DNA from: Escallonia rubra
Lineage: Eukaryota; Streptophyta; Magnoliopsida; Escalloniales; Escalloniaceae
DNA length: 64,000 bases
Reading direction: 5' to 3'
Assembly (NCBI GenBank): GCA_033065855.1
Contig: JAVXUO010002108.1
Location: forward strand, 62,001 to 126,000
Of the stretch, positions 10,891 to 23,149 are shown piece after piece (the stretch's first letter is position 1; each line of letters opens with the position of its first letter). The notes beneath the pieces were generated by a model. It searched no databases. It was not told the origin of the DNA and was given only the letters and a program-made list of their open reading frames with translations. Made by a program: the position numbers and the translations under genes.

Positions 10891-11667
10891 ACATTCGTGG
10901 GATAGTTTGTAGTGGTTGTAAATTTTTTAAACTTTACAAAACTTTTTTTGGATAGTACTAGATTTACTGGTAAAATTTCAGTTATTTCTTAATTCTCTAG
11001 TATTTTTTATAATTTTTGTAAATTCATTTTTTCTAAAATTCATTTGGAGCCTTTAAAGTCCTTAATAAATTTAGGGAAAATTACTGTAGTGTTTGTATGA
11101 TATATAGAAGTTTTAGTTTTAGTTTCATTATTTTTAGAGTTGATTTGGTGCTAAATCCATATCACATTTGATTTATCAAAATAGATGATTTTAAAATGAT
11201 TTCGGTGCTTTTTAAATCTTAGTTTTAGTAACCTTTATATTATGAAGCTATCATGAAAATTATGGGACCTTGATTTCGGATAGAAGTATTAATTGTTATT
11301 TTTTGGGCTTTTTCTGGTATTTAAGAAAATCGTTTTTAATTAAAAAATATCAAAAATTTTAGAAAATTCATATTGTAACTTGTTATGATGTTCCAAGCTA
11401 TAAAAGTATTTTATAAGGATTTATTATGAATTTTGGAGTATCTTAATGCGTTATAAAGTGTGCGGGCTTATCGATTAAGTTTGGCAGTTAAAGGGATCCG
11501 ATTCGTTTTGGTTTATGTCAAAAGTGTCAAAGCGAGCAATGATTAAGAATTAGTACTGGATTTATAGTGTTATAAGGCTAGAATTTGTTCTAATTAGTAA
11601 TTTTTCAATTTAGGTTAAATCAAGGAATTTGAACAAAGTTGAATAGCAGCGCATAGCCTGGATTGAG

Positions 11668-14289
11668 GTAAAGAATTCTATCCGAACCCTACTCCTTCAC
11701 TTTGATTTCATATGTTATTTCTTGAATGCCATCGGAATCTGGTTATAAAATTATCATGAGAATGTGTTGATAAACCTTATTTTGAGCCTTAAGGTGATTT
11801 TTGACATTCATGTCGATGCTCATCTTATTGCCCATCGAGTAACTGTGGAGTAAGTGTGGAGGCCATGAACATGGCTGTGTAGGAGAAGTGTTTTCTGAGA
11901 ATTGGATGCCTCGGGTGTGGGATTATGGCTATGATTCTATGTAATTTCAATGTGTAGGTTAATTTTGATAAGATTTTTGGACTGAAAAGGGGTCGAGGAG
12001 AAGAATTGTAGGTGTTGCAGGTTGTGCGTGTGCTTGGTCATGGCTGCCGAGTGAATGTTTGGTGAGAATTTCTGGGTGGAAGATGGGTATGTAAGGATAA
12101 TATGTGTGTAATGGTGAATTGAGTGGGATTGGAGCTGTGTTTCAGAGTGGCCAAAGGGTGTGTGTGTGTAAACTGCTGGTGCAGTGTGTGTTCTTGACTA
12201 TGTGTGTGTGTTACAGGTGTGTGTAAATGTGTTAAAGTGTGTGTTTAAGTGTATTTTGTAGTGAGTTTAGGGTGGTGTAATGAGGTTTTAGCGATTTGGA
12301 GTGGGTTGGAAATGAGGTAGTGTGTGTTCGCGAAGTGGGTGTGGGATGAACATCTTGGCAGTGAGGAGGAAGAAGTCTAGTGTGAGGGTGTAAGGTGTAT
12401 TAATGTGTGTAACGATTTGAATAGTAGGCGTAATTGTCGTTGAAGTAGAAAAATCATTTAGGCTGTTTTCCACGGATTTTTATAAATAGCTAGGGTCAAA
12501 ATTTGACAAAGTGCAAAATTGCAATCCCCGATATTTTTACGAGACATACGCACTGAAAGAAATTTTTGGTGTCCCCGAAGGGCGCTAAATTAAGGTACCA
12601 ATTAAAGACAATTCTCGAATTATTTGACATAGAAAATTAAGTTATTTTAATCTGAAAATTTTACGGAAATCTTGTTTTACCGATATGTTTCATATTGTAA
12701 ATTTTTGTGCCATTCCAAAGTCAATAACTATTTTTAGCCGAACCGGCTTCTAAGCGCTCGGTTCAGACACTAGTTTGGGATTTTCGGGTGAATTTTTTTA
12801 AAAATAGTTTTCAGCTTAAAAATGACACCAGGATGCTAAAAATAACGTTTTAAGATGTTTTTGAGATTTTTCCGGTGCTAGGAACTCCCAAGGGGTATTT
12901 TGGTAATTTGACATAGGAAGGGTATTTTTGGGTAAATTCACATACAATAAGGTTATTTTAGTAATTCTACTCACGGAAAGGCCATTTTGGTGATTTAAGT
13001 CTGATAGGGGCGTTTTGATAATTTTTACATAAAGGCATTTTGGTAATTTTACATACCCGGTGAAGGAGGTTCAATTTGGGAGTATGTGTGAGTCTGTATT
13101 AAGTTATAATGTTGTACTGTAGGCTCTGTTTTAATGACTCGATTATTCCATTTAGGTTAAAGCTAAAGACTTTCCGGTTATGATTCTTTAGCTTCGGATC
13201 CAAGTAAGGGTTTCTATCTGAACCCGTGTAAGGATTTTTTATCCAAACCCTAATTCCGATAACTGGTATTCATAAGTATTCTTACGATTTACTTATAGAT
13301 ACTGTCAAACACTAAGATATGCAATTGATATCAGAATGTTATTGCCAAGCAAACCCTAATATTGAACTGAATCGGTCGTTTGGAAATCTTATCGGTGCTC
13401 ACCTTGTATCACATGCTGAGTGACTTCGATAATTGTTTGTGTTCGTTTTTCTAAATTTTTGTGCCTAAATCCGATAACTGTTCCCAATCGTTCTTGCTGT
13501 TTGTTTATGGTTATTCTGAAATTCTGTGTGATGAATTATATCAGTATGCTTAATGGTTATTGAAACCTCAATTGTTCCAATTTGGTGCTTATTTATTTCC
13601 ACGTTAAGCAGTGAATTTCTAGTTGACTCTGTGATTGTTGTTTCTATGTTGATCCTGGGAATCTTTTCTGTGGGGAGGCGTTATAAGGCTGGTTTGTTAC
13701 TGCTTTCTACGGGGAAGCAGGCTAGTTCTTTGATCGATGAAGAGGGTTAGTTATTCTGGTACATCATTCATGTGTACATCTTCGCATTGCGTGAATGGCA
13801 TTGCATTTGCCCAGGATCAATGTCTTTGAACTGGCTTATACTGCATCTGACAACGACTGTTCTGATAAAGATGTTCAAATGAAGATATTGTTATAAGACT
13901 GAGGGAATTGAGTTGAAACGCTTCCCTATATTGTGATCAAACCGATTGTGTTTGTAAGAAACCCTTCCCCTATTCCCCTTGAAGTATCGGTGAACTCGTT
14001 TTGAAATCCTTTGGAAACCATCATTGTATTTTGGAATGATGGCTTTGAAAATGATCTTCTGATGATTGTTTTAGAACCCGTCGAGATTGTTATTGTTTAT
14101 TTTGGTATCTATTTATGATAAATTTTGATCATTTTGGAAATTATCGAGCTAATTAGACCGTTTGAAATATTTTTTTGGAAATCATCGTTGGTGGGATTCT
14201 TTTGAATCGTTTTGTAACTCTTTCGGTTGTCCTTGCATGACCTTACTGAGCTCTCAAAAGCTCACCCTTCGTTTGACTCCCTTCTGCAG
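11668..14289 (+). other. Predicted LTR leader intron, family A 5' copy
   Basis: Donor GATTGAG/GTAAAG at 11668; branch-like CTTAC at 14242-14246 within ACCTTACTGAG followed by GCTCACCC; acceptor CTTCTGCAG/GTGATG ending at 14289, 44 nt from the branch A. The 3' LTR has the matching donor (GT at 17466) and box (18033) but a changed acceptor (GGTAG/ATTTC at 18080). The call is inferred from motifs only. Confidence 0.4.
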
Positions 14290-14588
14290 GTGATGATCAG
14301 TTGTAGCATGTTCCGGAATTGGTTAGAGTCTGTGTGAGATTCTGGTGAGCCCACCACTACTGTGTAGTGAGACCCCTGCGTGGGTCGGTATTGTCAACTC
14401 GTTCTATAAGGACTCGAGTTTGAAAAGAACCTAGATCTTAATAATTTGTGAAGAATCTGAGTGGATACCGGATTAGATGCTTTGAAGTATATGTTGGTAT
14501 GCAAGGTTTTGATAGGTTTGATGTGATGTGTTAAGTTAACGTTCCGGGAGCTCGGGGCGATGGTGCTCCAGTTTTTCGGGGTGTTACA

Positions 14589-15322
14589 ACTCTGGTACAA
14601 ATTCCGCTTGAAGTTAAGTGTGTTATTCTGGCAGCTTTTGAGTCTTAGAGTTCTTTCTAATTAATTGAACTTTATAGTTTTATTTTTTAGAACTTTACCT
14701 TGATGTGGGTAATTTGATTAGATTGGGTTTGTGCAATTGTTTTAACTGTTGTGCATTCGACTGTTTCTTCTGAAAGGGTTTATTAGGAGGATGAGCTCTC
14801 TTTAATTGTGGTCTTATATATAGACTTTTCTTTTAATGGATATAGATGCTCTGTCTATACCTGGTGTTACTAGTGATATAATGGGTTAATATTTTATTTT
14901 AAGAACTTTGATAGGAGTCACGGCTTCCATTTTGGGGGCGTGGCAAATTTGGATCTCTTAGTACTTAGATCTTAAGCACTGATCTAGCTGATTGGGTTCT
15001 GAAAACCTAAGTTATAATCTGAATCCCATAGTATAGTGATACATTTGAAGTTGCTGAATTGCGATTTTGCGTTTTTGACAAATGTCTTGGACAGTTATAT
15101 ATAAAGTCACAAGGACACTTTTTATTTGAAGTCGACTTATGATGCTGAGAAGAAAATGTTTTCAGTTGACTTAAGATTGCGGTACATGAATTTCCGTGAA
15201 GAGTTTAAACAATGCTCGGCCTTTATGTGGCTACTATAAAAGCTATCTAGTAAAAGAGTAGTATTTGGACATTGTAACTGTTGTAAATTTTTTAGAACGA
15301 ATTTTTTATAAATTGGGGAGAA
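14589..15322 (+). mobile_element. Family A element: 734-bp interior without genes
   Basis: The interior lies between the LTRs and has no coding potential. It opens with TGGTACAAATTCCG, which could be a decayed iMet primer site, and ends with the polypurine tract ATTGGGGAGAA (15312-15322) against the 3' LTR. At 14929-14944 TTTTGGGGGCGTGGCA resembles the end of family B LTRs, so a remnant of another LTR may be included. Confidence 0.65.
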
Positions 15323-18300
15323 TGTAATACCCCGAACCTCGATATTTTTAGCCGATTAATTTACTTTGTTCAGCTAAAATTTTCATACGCAGTATGTAGC
15401 GTCGATTTGCATAAACACTATTTTATCGGTAACATTTAGCGACAAATTTTTCTGAACCATAAGTTATAATTTACCGGTAGCCATTATAAGTTATGTTAAT
15501 TGGGGCTTTTAATAACTATTAGCGTGAGTGTCATTTTTAAAAGATACAAAATCTAATTTTTTGTTTAGGTCAACTCTGTATTTTTGGAAGCTAATTAGAG
15601 AGGGAACAATGGAGAAGAATGTGGAGAAAATTGTGTCTCTGGTTTTTTTTTATCTAATTTACGATTACACTTACTAAAAAAAGAGGAAAAGAGAGACTTC
15701 TGTTACAGCTAAATAGAGAGAAAGAGAGAGGGGAAAGGGAGAGAGTTACAGAGGAAGACAAAGACAAAGAGAGAAAGAAAGAAAGAGGGAGGGGCTGAAA
15801 AGAGTCAAGCGGTGAGAGAGAAATTAGCATCTGAATCCGGTAAAATGCAATTGTCGGTATGTTTCTGTTTCCCTCCTGCATTACAGTAAATTAGTGTATG
15901 TATTATGTGTCTTATTATATGTGTGTACGAAGGATTCTCCTTCAGCCGTGAGTGGGTATTGGTGTTGGTTTTGAGTGTGCCGTGAGGGAGTGATTGTGTG
16001 TGTGTTTGTAGGTGTGTAATGAGGGAGGAATGGGGAGCAGCCATGAATGCCATAGTGAGCGCACCACTGTGAATATATTGTGGGTGAATGTGTATGTGGG
16101 TAAGGGACAAGGCAGAAAGTGAAGACACTGCCGTGAAGCAGTGGGTATAGTGACTGCATATGTGTGTGAAAAATGTGTGTATATGATAGCTGCCGTAGGG
16201 TGTTTATGTGCAACTGTGTGTGTACTGGTGAAATGGGAGGAGGGGGGGGGGGGAGGGATAACAGTGGTGCAGGGTGTGTTGTAAAATGTGTGTCTAATTT
16301 CAGTGTGTTCAGTGAGTGTTTTGTGTGTGTGTGTTTGTGGGTGAAGTGGGTTTATGAGAAGGGATGGGAGAAGATGGAAGTGCATGTGAGTGTTGGGCAA
16401 GAGAGGAACTACTGCTGGGTGTAAAGGACAAGAATGATGGGAAACTGAAGCAGCCGTGAAACAGTGATGCAAGTGTGTGATATGTGTGTGTGTGTGTGAG
16501 CAGTGTGTATAAGGAGTGAGTGAACATGGGGGGTGTATGTCTGTGTGTGTGTTCAATTTTGGGGAAGAGGTGTGTCTGTTGAGAGTTAGAAGAAGAAGAG
16601 AGAGTCATGTGGGTCTGTGCTATGCAGTGGTATCCTGTGCTTGCACAGGTGTACCACATGCACATGACTGTGTACAGTACTGGAGTGGGATAGTTTGTGG
16701 TGGTTGTAAACTGCTGAAACTTTGCAAAAAGTTTCTTAAGCTAGTATTAGAATTACTGGTAAAATTTCAGATTTTTCTGAAGTTGTTTAGTATTTTTAAT
16801 GATGTTCGCAAGTTCAGTTTTTCTAAAATTCATTTGGAGCTTTTAAAATCCTTAATAAATTCTGAAAATATTATTGTAGTGTTTTTATGATATAAATAAT
16901 TTTTAGTTTCAGTTTCATAATTTTTAGAGTTGATTTGGTACTAAATCCGTATCGCATTTTATTTAGTAAAACACATGATTTTAAAATTATTTCGGTATTT
17001 TTAATCCTAATTTCAGTTTCAGTATTTTTCCTATATATTATGAAGCTATCATGAAAATTATGGGTCTTTAATTTGAGCTAGGAGTATTAGTTGTTATTTT
17101 TGGGCTTTTTCTGGTATTTAAGAAAATTATTTTTAATTTAGAAATATCCAAAAATTAAAACAATTCATATTGTAACTTGTTATGGTGTTTGAGGCTATAA
17201 AAGTATTTTATAAGGATTTAGTATGAATTTTGTGGTATCTTATTGCGTTATAAAGAGTGCGAGATTGTCGGTTATGTTTGGGCGTTATAGGGATTCAATA
17301 TGTTTCGGTTTATATTAAAGAGTGTCGGAGTAAGCCACAATTAAGAATTAGCATTGAATTTATCCTGTTATGAGGTTAGAATTTTTTCTAATAAATAATT
17401 TATCAATTTAGGTTAAATCGAGGAATTTGAACAAAGTTGAATAGCAGCACATAACATGGATTGAGGTAATGAATTCTATCCAAACCCTACTTCTTCACTT
17501 TGATTTCATATGTTATTTCTATTTGTTTATCGACTGCCATTGGAATCTGGTTATAAATATGTCACGAGAATGTGTTGATTTTTTATATTCGTGTCGACGC
17601 TCATCTTTTATGGCCTATCAAGCATCAATTATATGTTAAATTACCAGTTATTGTATTTTGAACATTGACATGAGATTCTGCATTTGTGTGTATTGGCGGG
17701 AGTTGGAGTGTATTGGGGGGAGTTGGTGTGCATTGGAGGATTTGGTGTGTATTGGTGTGGGCTTGTAGATTGATAGACTAGTCGGTGTACATATGCATAT
17801 GTAGTTATCAGTGTTAGTGAGCATCGCCTTTGTGGATTTTATAAGTGATTACCTTAATTGCTTGTGTGGCTTTGTAATTGCTCATCTTCAATTTCATCTG
17901 TAATTGTTTGCACCGTATCTGAAAGTGTTCTTATTGATATCTGGTTTAAGGCATAGAGTTGAATCTTCCACATATTGCAATCGTATTAAATCTGTAAATC
18001 ATTTTTATTTCCTCTACTGAAATTTGAGCGACCTTACTGGGCTTTCAAAAGCTCACCCCTTTTTATGTTCCCTTCGGTAGATTTCTTGGATTGGTTAGAG
18101 CCTGATTATAGAGTTGGCTTAGATTTTGTTTTTACTATTTTTTTTACTTAAGCCCCTGCGAGGGAATTAGTGTGTAACTTACTTAATTGAGCATGTTAAT
18201 TTAGTCTTTGCATATAAGAACAATTAGTTGAGAATTTGGATTATTACAGAAGCTCTGTTATATATATTGGGGCTTTCTTATCGAATTGAGGTGATTGAAT

Positions 18301-18355
18301 GATAAAGTATCGATCGATTGATTGGCTAACGCTCCAAAAATTATAGGGTGTTACA
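15323..18355 (+). mobile_element. Family A LARD-like element: 3' LTR (3033 bp)
   Basis: It begins TGTAATACCCCGAACCTCG and ends AGGGTGTTACA, followed by the duplicated ATTTC. It matches the 5' LTR in order but lacks the extra segment found there. It contains a GA-rich stretch (15713-15790) and a GT-rich block. It has no gene; open frames in 15654-16890 are compositional. Confidence 0.8.
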
Positions 18356-18830
18356 ATTTCCTCTCCCCGCGATCATATTTCTATTACAAAAAAATATCAA
18401 AAAAAGTCTTTTACATCTCAGTTCGAGTCTAAGACCCAAATGTAGGTTACCTCCCGTATGGCCCGGTCAAACTACGATAGTTTTGATTCTGGTTTGTCCG
18501 ATCAAATACGTAAATCATTTGACCCCCGTTGTTGAATTCAAACCAATAATATAGAATTATAACTTGGGTTAGTTTTATTGAATATGTAGGTGTTTAAGGC
18601 CAAAATATAATAGAAATGAAGTAGAGACCGTAAGGATATGGCGAATGCCTAATAAATTCTTATCGTATAACTTAGTCCCCGAATCCATTTTTCTGTTTCC
18701 AATAGACTAGTTAGTCTTTGGAGATTTTAGAGTCATTCTTATTTTCCTTTCGTGTAAAACAATAAGATGGTGACTCAAAATTTTCAAACCTTTTCTAGGT
18801 CTAAGGAATTTTCTGAGGCGGTTCGTTACA
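18356..18830 (+). mobile_element. Tat-type gypsy LTR, second part
   Basis: This continues the LTR broken at 9306 and ends TTCGTTACA directly before a Tat/Ogre-type primer site. A possible splice acceptor TTTTCTAG/GTC ends at 18798. The open frames 18348-18554 and 18767-18997 have no recognisable content. Confidence 0.6.
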
Positions 18831-18831
18831 G

Positions 18832-18849
18832 TGGCGACTTTGCTGGGGA
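18832..18849 (+). promoter_or_regulatory. Primer binding site of the Tat element
   Basis: TGGCGACTTTGCTGGGGA starts one base after the LTR terminal TTACA. TGGCGACTCT...GGGGA at this place is characteristic of Tat/Ogre gypsy elements, probably a tRNA-Arg primer. Confidence 0.75.
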
Positions 18850-19934
18850 TCAAAAAAATAAGAGGACTAGACTTGAAAAAATTTTACTACTTTTTTGGCC
18901 TTTTGTGTTGTATGTAAAATATATCGTAACTGTGGTAATTGTGCACTTATTTTCTACTTCACACGAGTGCACGATTGTCCTTAACCTGGCCACTTGAGGC
19001 AACGTTTAAAACTCTCGGGCTACCTATCTATCGGGGCGAATTCGAGTGTACTCTCATCTTCAAGGCCTAGTGCCAAAGGGCCTCCTGGTTTCTTTGTATA
19101 TTAAATAACTTGTGCGCACGTACCTGTGATTACCCATTATTAAATACCTGAGTTACGGGTGAGAGGTATATTGTACAAGTCAAGCCGACGAAGTGACCTT
19201 ACACCGGCATTTAGAGAGAAACCACACACCCTAACCATTTCAATATTCTACCCTTTTTTAGGAGAATGCCAGTTTGGCCTATGGCACATTGGTAGGGAAA
19301 CCATCTGATATTCTATAGGCTAGAAGGTAGTCTCACAAAAAGGGAAGACTCTTACTAACCAGCTAGTTTTTCGAGCAACGAACTGGACGACAAGTTAGTG
19401 AGTGTTATCCTTGCAAATTCGAGGTGGTTGTTTTACACTCTAGACCCATCAACTCACTGACCAACCGGCCGATTTACCAACCACCTTACCAGATGGTTAG
19501 TCAGAAGCCTAACCTCCCCAAAAAATTTCAAGTTGAAAACTCCCACCCACCGACCAACCGGCCGGTCAACTAACCAAATCACCAAACGGTTAGTCGAAAC
19601 TCTAACCTTCTAGAATTTTCCAGAATTCCGAACCTCGGCCCATTGACCAACCAGTCGGTTAACCCACGAAATTATCAGACAGTTAGTCAAAACCCTACCT
19701 TTCTCCAGTTTTTCAAAACGCTAATTTAACTCACATACCAACCGGCCAATTAATCCACATGTTTACCAGATAGTTAGTCAGAACCCTGCAGTTAATCATC
19801 TCCCTATCCCAATAGGGTGTAAACCTTCCAGTTCTCTATGTGCAGTCCGTATGCTTAAATTTTCGTATTCTCTATATAGCTAAAGCTAAAAGAGATTGGT
19901 ACCAGTTTCATTCGGGAAACTCACATGAACCCGA
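18850..19934 (+). other. Long untranslated leader of the Tat element
   Basis: About 1.1 kb separates the primer site from the first gag ATG at 19935. There is no coding potential. It holds a degenerate tandem repeat (19440-19790). Confidence 0.6.
19440..19790. repeat. 92-bp degenerate tandem repeat, four units
   Basis: ACCAACCGGCCG-like cores occur at 19460, 19553, 19645 and 19737 (spacings 93, 92, 92), each followed some 40-50 bp later by a GGTTAGTC or AGTTAGTC box. Confidence 0.8.
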
Positions 19935-21300
19935 ATGGACGAAGAATACCCTTGGTTGGCATATTTGGTCAGCATTGTTAGTGAATTACAGAAGGACTTT
20001 CAGGCCAATTTTGTAGCTCTAGCAGATCAGCAGGCATGGACCTCTGAGGACATCGAAAACCTTCGGAAAAAAGAAAAAAGAGAGAGCAAAAGGATGAGTC
20101 CAAGATAAAGAATAAAGACGATAAGAAGAAACCCGAGTTTGAATGCCAGTATGAGTTAAAAGATAAGGAGGGAAAACCCATCGCGGGTCCCATATTGCTT
20201 GATAAGAAAGGTAGATAATCCGCTAGACCTCATTGCACTCACCCTAAACCCTGAAGACTGACTATCACCCAAGTTCAAAATGCTCGATATGGACAAGTTC
20301 GATGGAACCACTCACCTTAAAATCCATATTAAGATCTACAAGCGTGCGTTGGCCCCGTATGGAGTCAACTAGAACAAGTTAATCCAGCTCCTTCACCGCA
20401 CCCTGACAGGAGTCACCTCTCAATGGTTCCTTACCCTAGATGAAGCCCCAATAGAAACATGGGAGGATGCAGTAGGGGAGTTTGTGAATCAGTATCAGTA
20501 CAATGCAGACTTGGACATCACTCGAAGAGATTTGGAGACCACCAAGCACAAGCCGAGGGAGTTAGTGTTCACTTTTATAACGAGATGGAGAAACAATGTT
20601 GCTTGGATGATAAACCGCCTCACAGAGGAAGAGTAGTAATTTAACACAGTGATGAACAATATGTTGCATGTACACCATGAATACATCTTTGGACATTACC
20701 ATACGTAATTCAAGTCGTTGATGGTATATGTAGTGCAGATTGAAGATGCCATCAACAAATGGACTATCTCTCTAGAAGCGAAGCCTTGGGACTATCGAGC
20801 TGGTAGAAAATATTGAAATGCCGAACCTAAGCTAGCTAGTGCCAACAGTGGAAACAATGTCTGACCGCAGCGAGGGTACCCTCGGAAGCCAGTACTGAAA
20901 TGAGATGGAAGTTTACTGCAATGAATGCTCCACTGCCCAAGGTGTTTGAGCAATTATTATGGAATGGTATGATCTCGAAGTTACCCCTACCCCTACACCG
21001 GTAATGATACCGGAAGGGTGTGATGCTCAGGCTTTCTCTGCATACAACCAAGGAAAGGGCCACCGTATAGAGAGGCGTATCACCCTCCAACATGCTTTTG
21101 AAGACCTTATTGACAAGGGTGAAGTCTCCCTTCCTGCCAAGCCCAACGTAAGAAAGGAACCCTTGCCAGCTCACAGGGTTAATGCCATCAATAACGTTCT
21201 ACGAGTGCCAGATTCTTCTACACTCATAACTCCAGTCAGTCAGTGTGCCATTTCTGTTTCTGATCCTTTACCAGAGTTTTGTGACATAATCTTCTGAGAA
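19935..21300 (+). pseudogene. Tat-type gypsy gag, decayed
   Basis: The reading starts MDEEYPWLAYLVS at 19935 with a Lys/Glu-rich stretch, then stops. At 20279-20636 in pieces it reads LDMDKFDGTTHLK, GVTSQWFLTL, TWEDAVGEFVNQYQYN and FITRWRN, the core pattern of the plant retrotransposon gag domain. From 20970 a C-terminal piece reads HAFEDLIDKGEVSLP. Several in-frame stops and shifts separate the pieces. Gag would package element RNA in cytoplasmic particles; this copy cannot make it. Confidence 0.75.
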
Positions 21301-21559
21301 GAGTTGATGGAAGGTGAAGCCTTCTCTATGGAAGAAGAAGACTACGATGGGGACAAAGGCTTTATTTTCACTGCCACATTGCATCTGAAAAGATCTGGTC
21401 GAGTTTACTAGATGACACCCCAGCCAGTTGTGTCAAACCCACTATTCCCCTAAAAACTCACCAGATTATGAAGTATTGAGACAATTAAAGAAGACCCAAG
21501 CCAATATTTCTATTTGGGATTACTATATGCCTCTTACTCTCAGAGATAGGCCTTGATTA

Positions 21560-22100
21560 AACTGCTCAGCAAGGCTCAAGTTCCCATATAGACCCAACCA
21601 GACGAGCTATCTCATGTACTCGGGGCTATTCATTATGGAAGTGTTCTTATATTTTTTGAATCCGATTTGCCAAAGTCAAGACCAAGCCCATATGACCCAC
21701 TCCACATCACCATGCATGCTCTTGATAAGAGGGTACTCTAATCCTCATAGACAATGGTTTTGCCCTCAATGTCTATTCCCTGCATGTTGTTTAAGCCATT
21801 GGTATCAATTGCTCATAATTTACTCTTTCCAGTCAAGCAGTGATAGCGCTTATGACAACACCATACGAGAGGTCATTTCCACAATCAAGCTTCCTATGAC
21901 AGTCAGAACCACTATTTTGAAGTAGAGTTTTAGGGGCTAGACATTCCCACCGCCTTTAATCTTTTGCTGGGAAGGCCATGAATCCATTCGGTCAGAGCAA
22001 TCCCCTGTACACTGCATCAGAAGGTCAAGTTTGTACTTGATAAAGCCATTTTTACAATCATGGGAGATTCTTACCTACGACATATAGGACATGTGGAAGA
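21560..22100 (+). pseudogene. Tat-type aspartic protease region, decayed
   Basis: The reading around 21744-21860 is LIDNGFALNV with D-N-G in place of the retropepsin D-S/T-G, then HVV, a stop, and AIGI. A downstream piece reads NLLLGRP near 21958-21980, the conserved C-terminal motif of the domain. Frameshifts and stops interrupt it. The assignment follows domain order between gag and RT. Confidence 0.65.
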
Positions 22101-23149
22101 TTAAGAGGACAAATTTTGTCTCATTGAAAGCATTCTCACCTTAGCACCTCACAGTAACACCATAGTGCTCCCCATGATGAGGAAACTTTGTTACCTCCCC
22201 AGAAAGGGTTTAGGCCGTAATTACCAGGGGCTTCCTAGCTTCCCTGTTCTAGAAAACAAGAAAGATCAATTCTGATTAGGATATAAGCCCACCAATAGAG
22301 AGAAGAAAGAAGCTCTCAGGAGGATAGCCTATGCCAAGAAAGCCCAAGAGGAAGGACGGCTCATAGACTCTCAACCCATGTCTAAGGTCCTTATGCTAAA
22401 TTGATGTTATGTCAAGGAGGGGGAGAAATGACCTTACTACGGATCCCCTGAGCCAGTCTAGAACATGGAGAGAAGGATGCTAATGAGCGGATGAAATTTT
22501 TTTATGAGAATGAGTGGGTGGAAGACGAAGAACTACCAAGTCCAATGGAGCCAGGTAAAGATTGTGCCTCTAACTGGATGGACTGTACAGAGTCAGAAGA
22601 AATGATGACATGTTTTACCGATATGCATATTCTTGTGCTTGTCTATGAGATGGACAACGGGACTCTCGACCCCACAAGCTTGATCACCTCGACTCAGGGC
22701 CAGACTAGGAAGATAGAGTACAGACCGCTAGTTGTAAGGTAGATCACGGAGGACCGTTCTGATTCTTAGACTAATCATGCACCGTATCTAGATGCTTATG
22801 TTTCCTTAATCAATTTGAATTTGCTTCTTGCCTATTATGTTGTCCCAGACTTTCGACTTAATAATGTGGCCGATTTCGATTACTCTTTGGTTGCTGATAT
22901 AATTATGACAAATTAATCCACACAATTAACAATGAATCACAACTAATAGATGAAGAAGAGAAAAAATACTCGAAAGAACTGATGAAAGAAATAGAAAATT
23001 GAGAACCAAATCGGGTTAAGCCAGTGGTAAAAGAAACTGTCAAAGTCAACTTAAGCACGCTCGAAATGTAAAAGAAATAAAAGCAGGGGCTAGCCTAGAT
23101 TCGGAAGAAAGAGAGAGAATCATTACACTTCTAAAAATAATTCATTGAC
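22101..23149 (+). pseudogene. Protease-RT spacer of the Tat element
   Basis: About 1 kb of decayed coding linker. The longest open piece (22491-22742, 83 aa, acidic) has no recognisable domain. The position matches the variable linker between protease and RT in Tat elements. Confidence 0.45.

Larger units (their letters stand above)
9307..14588 (+). mobile_element. Family A LARD-like element: 5' LTR (5282 bp)
   Basis: It begins TGTAATACCCCGAACGTCG and ends GGGGTGTTACA. The first 2.5 kb (9307-11840) aligns with 15323-17640, and the end (about 13850-14588) with the end of the 3' LTR. An extra segment of roughly 1.7-2 kb (about 11842-13700) is absent from the 3' LTR and matches the reverse-oriented family A fragment at 4383-7100. 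The plus strand is strongly G/T-rich at 9955-10890, which creates long spurious open frames on the other strand. No gene is present. Confidence 0.8.

Noticed and set aside
20836..21174. Minus-strand 112-codon frame
   Set aside because: It is the antisense of the gag C-terminal region of the Tat element.
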